Assembly: GCA_022573485.1 (NCBI GenBank)
Contig: JACZTW010000013.1
Span: forward strand, 1 to 19,691
Source: Planctomycetota bacterium
GTDB lineage: Bacteria; Planctomycetota; Phycisphaerae; UBA1845; CAIVHJ01
Direction: 5' to 3'
DNA length: 19,691 nucleotides
How positions within the stretch are numbered: position 1 is the stretch's first letter; each line of letters starts with the position of its first letter. The position numbers and the translations under genes are program-made. A model generated the notes under the pieces. The model searched no databases and was not told where the DNA came from. It worked only from the letters and a program-made list of their open reading frames with translations. Below are positions 13,703-19,691 of the stretch, in pieces.

Positions 13703-15818
13703 AGGTGCCGGGACGGTTGGCGGACTCGCAGAACTCCTCAACCGAGGCGCGACGTGCCCGGCCTGCGGCGCGGTCACCGTCAAGGAACAGCACGAATTCC
13801 AGTTCCGGGTTCTGCTGTTGTTGTTCTCGCGCAAACTTGTGTACGATCTCCAGAGCGGGCAGCGTGGGGCGCCCGACGATGTTGACGAGGTCGAAGTGCA
13901 AAATGCCATCGTAGGAACGGTACACCAATTCCGTGCATACGAGTTTGTCCGACGTGGAAAAGTCGAACTCAAAGTCATACGGCTTTCCCGTGTGCCGAAA
14001 GGCCTCGACGATCGCCTGGGCGATTTGGTCCTGAGGCACGTTTGGACGCAGGACCGCGACGTAATCAGCATGCATGGATTCTGTCAGTGAATTGAAGATC
14101 ACTCCCTCGCTCAGTGCCTCGATAACGGTATGGGCGTGTCCATCGGGTGCGGGTTCGAGGTACTCCTCCAGCTTTTTCTTGACCGCATCGTCGTCAACGA
14201 TTCCGAGGCCGCGAAGATCCTCAATCCGGCCGACGTAAAGCGCCGCGTGTGGCCAGAAGCCGGGCAGAAACGCGTTGGAAAGACACCAGTTGCGTCGTTC
14301 CAGCAGGATGTCGCCCGGCCTCAACTCCGATTCAATGGCTTCAATCTGAGCGATCGTGATCAACGGTTCTTGTTCTACGATCCGTGTGTCGCCGATCCAC
14401 TTAGCGACCATGGCCTGGGCCACGTAGGTCGGCGTGTAGGCATCTTTCTTGACTCGCTCCATGAAGCGGTCCACCCACGCCCGGCCGGCGCCTATATGAT
14501 GCTCATCGACGTACCGCACACCCCGTTCGATCAGGGTTTCCAACCACTCGAAATCTTCTACCGGCCAAATGTTCGCTTCGCGCCAAGCAGCGCGCTTGGA
14601 CTCGAAGTAGGCGGCCATTTCGGCGGCTAGGTTCAGATTGTGTTGGTTGGTGACGCTCTCGAAGATGAGCTCATACATCCCCGGCGGCATGTCCCACTGT
14701 GGTTCCGCCTCGTTCAGCTTTTTTCGTGCCAACGGCGTGTCTTCGTAGGTCCGCACGAACTTCAGGCTCGTCTGAAAAGCCGTCATACCCGCGGCATAGC
14801 CGACCGTAAAGCACCGCGCCTTCAAGTCGGGATCGGCTACAACCTCGAAGCCCGCGTAAGTCGTTGCCAGGCGGAGCAGCGCCGTCCGAATCGAGAGATA
14901 GCTAAAGAATTGCCATCGAATATCATCCTCCTCCTTCGGAAGGTAGTAATTGCGGCCTTCGGCAGCGCGGTGTTCTTTCAACTGCACCTCGAGTGCCGCC
15001 GCACGCTGCGTAAGATCCTCGATCCTCGCCGTCAACGTCTTCAGGCGTTTCAGATCGGCGCGGACTTGTGTATCGATCTGTTCCGGCGGCACGTCGGCAA
15101 GAGCGGAGGGAAGCCTCTCGAACGGGCTGGGCGTCGGCGCAGAGGTGCGGCCGATGTACAAGCCCACCGAAAGCAAGGACAAGTGCGAAACGCAAAGCCA
15201 CGCGATTCCTGCGCCGCGCGACATCGCGGCCGGCCGCGCTTGCAACCGCGCCCATCTTCGCCAAGTGACAAATGACCCAACAAACACTGTAGCTGCGAGC
15301 AGGACCGTCAGCCATAGATGAACGGGGCCGAGCTGTGGTGGAAGATCCGTGTACAGCGCAAACCCCATGAGTATCAGCCCGAGTGCCATGACGCACATTG
15401 GAGTACCGCGCTCGATCAGATCCCCTCGTCCAGTCCCGCCGTGCGTCGGAACGGCACGTAAGGCGAGCATGTGCGCCGAAGTCACCGAGGGAACCATCGA
15501 TATCCACCACAGGCGGTATAGTAACGACTCCATCGCCAATCCGGTCCATACCCACAGAAGATAACACACCTGGGAGGCCACGATCGCAGTTACGCCCGCC
15601 ATGACCCACCGTGGTGACCGACGAGCGGCACCGACGTGAATGTCCGCGAGCAGGGCAGCGACTACCAAGCCAACAAATGTGAGAAGCGTATTCGTTCGCA
15701 GCGCGTCAGACTGTTTCATGGCCACGGCCGCAATCAACAACCCCGCAATCGCAACCAACGACACGGCAATAACCCACCGCAAACCGCGCCGTATCGAGAT
15801 AATATGGTCAGGTTCCAT
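13692..15818 (-). CDS. Multipass membrane protein fused to a YiiX-like permuted papain (C92) domain
   Basis: This is a 708-residue protein. Residues 1-225 contain about seven hydrophobic helices (for example WVIAVSLVAIAGLLIAAVAM at the start). A coiled-coil-like stretch follows (about 245-285, QVRADLKRLKTLTARIEDL), then an unrecognised helical region (290-490). The C-terminal 200 residues form a permuted NlpC/P60 (YaeF/YiiX, PF05708) domain: RPGDILLERR, then PGFWPHAALYVG with the active-site His524, and later GKPYDFEFDF with KLVCTELVYRSY carrying Cys628. The order His before Cys is the mark of the permuted families, whose relatives include LRAT-like acyltransferases/lipases. The ATG at 15818 has GGAGG 5 bases upstream. 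It lies 60 bases after the LplT-PlsC-Aas gene on the same strand, so it may act on lipids or lipid-linked amides at the membrane. Confidence 0.8.
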   Translation of the reverse strand: MEPDHIISIRRGLRWVIAVSLVAIAGLLIAAVAMKQSDALRTNTLLTFVGLVVAALLADIHVGAARRSPRWVMAGVTAIVASQVCYLLWVWTGLAMESLLYRLWWISMVPSVTSAHMLALRAVPTHGGTGRGDLIERGTPMCVMALGLILMGFALYTDLPPQLGPVHLWLTVLLAATVFVGSFVTWRRWARLQARPAAMSRGAGIAWLCVSHLSLLSVGLYIGRTSAPTPSPFERLPSALADVPPEQIDTQVRADLKRLKTLTARIEDLTQRAAALEVQLKEHRAAEGRNYYLPKEEDDIRWQFFSYLSIRTALLRLATTYAGFEVVADPDLKARCFTVGYAAGMTAFQTSLKFVRTYEDTPLARKKLNEAEPQWDMPPGMYELIFESVTNQHNLNLAAEMAAYFESKRAAWREANIWPVEDFEWLETLIERGVRYVDEHHIGAGRAWVDRFMERVKKDAYTPTYVAQAMVAKWIGDTRIVEQEPLITIAQIEAIESELRPGDILLERRNWCLSNAFLPGFWPHAALYVGRIEDLRGLGIVDDDAVKKKLEEYLEPAPDGHAHTVIEALSEGVIFNSLTESMHADYVAVLRPNVPQDQIAQAIVEAFRHTGKPYDFEFDFSTSDKLVCTELVYRSYDGILHFDLVNIVGRPTLPALEIVHKFAREQQQQNPELEFVLFLDGDRAAGRARRASVEEFCESANRPGTFNE

Positions 15819-15878
15819 TTGTGCCTCCAAGTAACATCGGTTCGACACTTAGTCTCTCATCCGAGCATCCAGTTCGCA

Positions 15879-18800
15879 CTACGAGGCGAGAGTTTCGGCG
15901 GCGATTCGTTTGATCTCACGCAAATCCAGCTTTCCGGTGCCGAGCATTGGTAGTTCCATCACCTTCACAAACCCCTCGCGCCTTGGGATGAACAGTTTGG
16001 GAAGCCCGCTCAAGGCAAGCTTTTCCAGGATCGAGGGAATGGCTTCCTCATCCAGTGTGTGCAGGACGGCCAAGCGTTCGCCCTTCCGTTCGTCGGGAAT
16101 TGCCGTTACCGCGAAGACCTGCGCATCGGCTTCGACCGCTTCTTGCAGCGCGTCCTCGACCCGCCCGTGCGGAACCATTTCGCCGCCGATCTTCGAGAAG
16201 CGCGACAGGCGGTCGGTGATCTTGATGAACCCGTCCTCGTTCATCAGGGCGATATCGCCAGTGATGTACCACCCGTCGCGCAATACCTGTGCCGTCAGAT
16301 CGTCGCGTCCCAGGTAGCCACGCATGACGTTGGAGCCCTTGACCAGAAGCATCCCCGGTGTTCCCGGCGGCAGCGGCTCAAAGCTGTCCGGATCGACGAT
16401 CCGGACCACCACACCCGGAATCGGATGTCCCACGAAACCTCGACGCGATCCGGCTTGAAAGAAGCCGGGGGCGCGAAAATCGAGCGTGCCCACCGCGATC
16501 ACCGGCGCGCATTCGGTCGTCCCGTAGCCCTCCAACGGGCGAATGCCGAAATGATCTTCAAATGCCAACGAAAGGCGCTCCGACAACTTCTCGGCGCCGG
16601 CCAGCACCACACGCAGAGAACCAAACTGCGCCGGCGAGCAGCGGCGGAGGTAGACCTGAAGAAAGGTGGGCGTAGCGAGGAGCATCGTCACCCGGTAGCG
16701 GTGTACGAGTTCGCCAATCGTGGAGGCGTCCATCGGATTCGCGTGGCACACCATCCCGATCCGGTGATTGGAAGCGAACCACAGCGTGAGATAACCGAAC
16801 GAATGGAAGAACGGAAGAATCCCAAGAATCCTGTCGTGGACATGGACCTGAAACACCTGGGCGACTGCCTCTACATTCGCATCGATATTGGAATGGGTCA
16901 GGAGTATCCCCTTCGGTTCGCCCGTGCTGCCACTGCTGAAAATAACCGTCACGACATCGTCGATCTTGAGACGCCGCTTTGCTCCGCAAGCCCGCTCGAT
17001 CAATCGGATCGGGGCCAAGAGCGCGATCAGAAATGCCCACGTGCGCGCGGTGCCGCTGATTCCGGCCCGGACATCTTCAATCCAAATCGGTTCCACTCCG
17101 TTGGGAAGGTCAACCTTCGCTTTCTGCACAAATTCTCGGTTGGTGACCACGGTGCGAAGTCCCGCTTGTTTCGCCGCTGATTGCAAGCCGGCGCGACCGG
17201 CTGTGTAGTTGAGGTTCACGCTCACTCGTCCGGACATCGAGGCGGCGATGTTCACGAGCGCGCCGGCAACGCCTTGCGGCAGCAGGATGCCCACGAACTC
17301 TTGTCCATCCCAACGAGGGCGCAGCGCGCGGGCCAGGGCGATCGCACCTGTGAGCGCCTTGAATCGCGAAACACGTGGACGCTGCCAGTCCGCCAAGGCA
17401 AGTCGAAGTCCTCCGAAGGCGGATCGTGCGCCTCGGATGAAACCGTGGTGCAACGGAGGGCGGCCCGCTTGATGCAACGCCCACGCTTCCGCGCCGAGTT
17501 CATGCACGCCGCGGCGCACTTCAGCGACGGATGCCCCCGCTTCGAGCGGCCTGCCGTACGAAACGCCCACGAGATAGGGAAGTTGTTTGGGGAACTTGAA
17601 CAGGATGCGGCCCCCTTCACGGCTGAAGATGCTTCCGAACACACGGTCGAGGTGGATGGGGATGATCGGTGTGGTGCGCCCCTTGACAATTCGCTGAAAC
17701 CCGCGCCGAAACGGAAGCATCATTCCGGTGCGCGTGACCTGCCCTTCGGCGAAGATGCAGACCAGGTGCCCTTCGTCCAAATACTTGCCGGCATCACGCA
17801 GCGCACGCAGGACCACCCGCGGGCCGCGCGATGCGGAGATTGGAATCGCCCCGATCGACTTCCAGAACGGCTTGACCAGCGGATGGTCGTAGTAGGTTGC
17901 CTCGACGATGAATCGGACGGGCCTGTCGAGGCTCGCGAGTAAGAACAGTCCGTCGATGAACGATGCGTGATTGGGTACCAACAGCGCCCCACCCACCTGC
18001 GGAACATTCTCTCGTCCGACGACCCGCACACGGTAGAACGTATGGGCCAGAAGAACAAAGATGAGGCGCAGCAACGCTTCGGGCAGCAGCCATATTGCCC
18101 AGATCGTAGCTGCGACGGTCACAACAGAAGCTGCGATGAAGATCCCGCTGGCGGAAATCCCGGCCGTCGAGAGTGCCCACGCCGACAGCGAACCGGCGAG
18201 CACACCGGAGAAGACAAAGACGTTCGACAGTGCGATGACCGCTCCTCGCCGATCCTCCGGCGGACGCCACTGCAAAAGCGCCGCAAGTGGCACCAGCAGC
18301 AGCCCGCTGGAAATCCCCACGAACACCATGATCACAAGCGTCCAAGTGTAGCCGGGCGCGAGAGTCCCTTGGAGCAATGTAGAAATCGAGAACCCGACCG
18401 CGCCGAGCGGAATGAGTCCGTACTCAACCTTGGAGGCGGAGAGCTTTGCGGCCAACAGGGCCCCAAGGCCCGCGCCAATACCACAAAATGCAAACGGCAG
18501 GCCGGCCAGCGTGTCGGATTTGCGATGCGTGCCGGTCAGCTCCTTGACGTAAACCAGAACGTCCTGCCCGAGAAGGCTCATAAGCCCCCAAAGAAGGACC
18601 GACCCGAGGACGGCCAATCGAAGAACACGGTCCTCGCGCATCGCAACCCATGCGATTTTCAGAGTGGCTGCGACGCCTCCCTCCGAGCGCGCCGGGGGAA
18701 CGCGCGGGATACTCCGTGCGGCCAGCAGCCCGATCCCTGCAAACGTGGTGAGTAGAAGCCCCACGACCCAGATCTGTTCGCCCGCCCAGTCGAGGAGCGT

Positions 18801-19310
18801 GCCGCCTGCGGCACTCCCTGCAATAATCGCCAGCAGGGTCCACATCGCCATGTGAGCGTTGCCTACGGACAGGCGTTCGTGGGGCAGGATCTCCGGCAAG
18901 ATACCGAACTTGGCCGGACTGAACAGCGCACTCTGCACGCCCATGAGCCCAAGGACGATCAGAGGAAGCGTCGTCCCTGACGGGTCCATGAAGAGCGCCA
19001 CCGTGCCGGCGGCCATGAGCCCGATCTCAGCCGCCTTCATGGCCAGAATGACGGAACGCTTGCTCAGCCGATCTGCGAGCATGCCGGCGGGAAGCGAGAA
19101 GAGAATCAACGGCAGGGTGAACACCCCGAACGCGATCATCGTTTGCCGTTGAGAGGCAGCCTCAAAGGCGGGGCCTGATTCGCCCACCACGGTCGTGATC
19201 GAATGGATCGCCAGCAGTGCAACGAACAGCTTCCACGCGTTGTCGTTGAACGCGCCGAAGAACTGCGCGACTAGGAGCCCTCGAAGCGGGTGCGTGCGTT
19301 GCTCGTTCAA
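15879..19310 (-). CDS. Trifunctional LplT-PlsC-Aas: lysophospholipid transporter/acyltransferase/acyl-ACP synthetase
   Basis: This is a 1143-residue fusion. Residues 1-415 are an MFS transporter like LplT (QFFGAFNDNAWKLFV, LPAGMLADRLSKR), which flips lysophospholipid inward. Residues 425-615 are a PlsC acyltransferase with PNHASFIDG (H448-x4-D453) and FAEGQVTRTG (E522). Residues 645-1143 are an AMP-forming acyl-ACP/CoA ligase with VIFSSGSTGEPKG, GYGTTE, WYITGDI and RLSRFSKIGGEMV. Together these re-acylate lysophospholipids at the inner membrane, as the separate LplT and Aas proteins do in E. coli; the three-part fusion is known in other bacteria. The start is a TTG at 19310 with AAAGG 9 bases upstream. 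An in-frame TAG three codons before it excludes a longer form. A helix-symmetric inverted repeat lies about 50 bases upstream. Confidence 0.93.
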   Translation of the reverse strand: MNEQRTHPLRGLLVAQFFGAFNDNAWKLFVALLAIHSITTVVGESGPAFEAASQRQTMIAFGVFTLPLILFSLPAGMLADRLSKRSVILAMKAAEIGLMAAGTVALFMDPSGTTLPLIVLGLMGVQSALFSPAKFGILPEILPHERLSVGNAHMAMWTLLAIIAGSAAGGTLLDWAGEQIWVVGLLLTTFAGIGLLAARSIPRVPPARSEGGVAATLKIAWVAMREDRVLRLAVLGSVLLWGLMSLLGQDVLVYVKELTGTHRKSDTLAGLPFAFCGIGAGLGALLAAKLSASKVEYGLIPLGAVGFSISTLLQGTLAPGYTWTLVIMVFVGISSGLLLVPLAALLQWRPPEDRRGAVIALSNVFVFSGVLAGSLSAWALSTAGISASGIFIAASVVTVAATIWAIWLLPEALLRLIFVLLAHTFYRVRVVGRENVPQVGGALLVPNHASFIDGLFLLASLDRPVRFIVEATYYDHPLVKPFWKSIGAIPISASRGPRVVLRALRDAGKYLDEGHLVCIFAEGQVTRTGMMLPFRRGFQRIVKGRTTPIIPIHLDRVFGSIFSREGGRILFKFPKQLPYLVGVSYGRPLEAGASVAEVRRGVHELGAEAWALHQAGRPPLHHGFIRGARSAFGGLRLALADWQRPRVSRFKALTGAIALARALRPRWDGQEFVGILLPQGVAGALVNIAASMSGRVSVNLNYTAGRAGLQSAAKQAGLRTVVTNREFVQKAKVDLPNGVEPIWIEDVRAGISGTARTWAFLIALLAPIRLIERACGAKRRLKIDDVVTVIFSSGSTGEPKGILLTHSNIDANVEAVAQVFQVHVHDRILGILPFFHSFGYLTLWFASNHRIGMVCHANPMDASTIGELVHRYRVTMLLATPTFLQVYLRRCSPAQFGSLRVVLAGAEKLSERLSLAFEDHFGIRPLEGYGTTECAPVIAVGTLDFRAPGFFQAGSRRGFVGHPIPGVVVRIVDPDSFEPLPPGTPGMLLVKGSNVMRGYLGRDDLTAQVLRDGWYITGDIALMNEDGFIKITDRLSRFSKIGGEMVPHGRVEDALQEAVEADAQVFAVTAIPDERKGERLAVLHTLDEEAIPSILEKLALSGLPKLFIPRREGFVKVMELPMLGTGKLDLREIKRIAAETLAS

Positions 19311-19358
19311 AGCGATCTACCTTTCTTGGGCGTGCTAAGAACCTGCGAGCGAGTTCGG

Positions 19359-19390
19359 ACACTTATTGCACAAGATCAAGTGCAAAGTGT
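19359..19390. promoter_or_regulatory. Inverted repeat upstream of the LplT-PlsC-Aas gene
   Basis: TTGCAC (19366-19371) and GTGCAA (19380-19385) are perfect inverted copies around an 8-base centre. Outer arms ACACT (19359-19363) and AGTGT (19386-19390) extend the symmetry, with two extra bases on one side. It lies in the 101-base gap before the fusion gene and could be a repressor operator for lipid recycling or a hairpin ending the upstream transcript. No T run follows, so an operator is slightly more likely. Confidence 0.4.
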
Positions 19391-19411
19391 ACGCTTCCGG
19401 CGACGACAACG

Positions 19412-19666
19412 TCAAAGGTCGCCCCCAGCCACTCTGCAGCGATTGTTCGCTTGGGTGAAGACGACGACTTGTAGGTCAAGGTCGGCGGCGTCCGTCCAGA
19501 AGTGACGGGATACTGCGCAGGTCGCACCAAGAGGGGTTTGGGTGGAGCGGTTCAGGGTCGCTTGTGGACTTCTCTGCTCTCGAAGTTGTTTGAGCACGCC
19601 CTGCGTCCAACCGCTGGGGATGGTTAGGGACAGAAGTAGAAGGGCGATAAAGACCATCCTTTTCAC
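19412..19666 (-). CDS. Small putative secreted protein, uncertain frame
   Basis: A GTG at 19666 (or ATG at 19657) opens 84 codons beginning KRMVFIALLLLSLTIPSGWTQ, a convincing signal peptide with a possible cut after a Gln-Gly region. The remainder (HFWTDAADLDLQVVVFTQAN) matches nothing known to me. A second frame one base over also reads well near the 3' end (KRTIAAEWLGATFDVVVAGS, stop at about 19371-19373), so the true gene may be longer with a frameshift, or only one of the two frames is real. Reading also continues upstream to the window edge. I give no function. Confidence 0.4.
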   Translation of the reverse strand: MKRMVFIALLLLSLTIPSGWTQGVLKQLREQRSPQATLNRSTQTPLGATCAVSRHFWTDAADLDLQVVVFTQANNRCRVAGGDL

Positions 19667-19691
19667 CCACAGCCTGGCTCTGCTTTCTGAG

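Noticed and set aside
16059..17180. 373-codon open frame on the plus strand
   Set aside because: It lies antisense to the acyl-ACP synthetase domain, has shadow-type composition (His, Arg, Asp, Gln) and no recognisable fold.
17967..18755. 262-codon open frame on the plus strand
   Set aside because: It is antisense to the MFS domain of the fusion gene, hydrophilic with no motif, and is explained by the codon bias of the real gene.
1..19691. tRNA, rRNA, riboswitch or CRISPR array
   Set aside because: Reading through both strands I saw no cloverleaf with a TTCGA loop, no rRNA-like core and no regularly spaced repeats other than those listed.

Overview
The window looks like a chromosomal piece from a GC-rich Planctomycetota-type bacterium. 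The best clues are two small membrane proteins ending in the C-x2-C-GYDLR...CPEC zinc ribbon that is common in that phylum, a secreted endonuclease I fragment of planctomycete style, and a sigma-54 activator of a type I associate with these bacteria. The taxonomic call is an inference from protein style only.

Layout. (1) 1-2368, minus strand: the end of a surface-polysaccharide operon in the order O-antigen-ligase-like protein (5' end lost), PAPS-dependent sulfotransferase, Wzx-type flippase (runs off the window). (2) 2369-3750: a complete IS256-family element with imperfect terminal inverted repeats, no visible target duplication and a fold-back hairpin over the transposase start. The genes on both sides have lost their 5' ends at the IS edges, so the IS sits on a rearrangement junction (or an assembly join). 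(3) 3751-6971, plus strand: a degraded defence-like island. It holds the C-terminal part of a type III-like restriction helicase/nuclease joined in frame to what looks like an SNF2-helicase tail, a 33-residue basic ORF, a HEPN (Apea-like) protein and a frameshifted ORF. Its right edge falls inside the remains of a secreted endonuclease I gene (about 6954). (4) 7097-8185: two translationally coupled zinc-ribbon membrane proteins (minus) and an integrase/transposase scrap (plus). (5) 8196-13702: a sigma-54 AAA+ activator (minus) whose promoter carries three TGTACA-like boxes at 11-bp steps. It is divergent from an overlapping three-gene operon: a secreted VIT/VWA protein with a GlyGly-CTERM-like tail, a rhomboid protease of the rhombosortase type, and a metal-dependent amidohydrolase. 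(6) 13692-19310, minus strand: a trifunctional LplT-PlsC-Aas lysophospholipid transporter/acyltransferase/acyl-ACP synthetase, followed by a multipass membrane protein fused to a YiiX-like permuted papain domain. Further upstream (19412-19666) is a small, possibly secreted, uncertain ORF.

The strongest candidate system is region 5: a sortase-like rhomboid encoded next to its apparent single substrate, coupled to an amidohydrolase and probably under an autoregulated sigma-54 activator. Second is the lipid pair of region 6, where a YiiX/LRAT-fold hydrolase lies downstream of a phospholipid re-acylation enzyme. No tRNA, rRNA or CRISPR array was seen, and no gene-free stretch exceeds about 220 bases.
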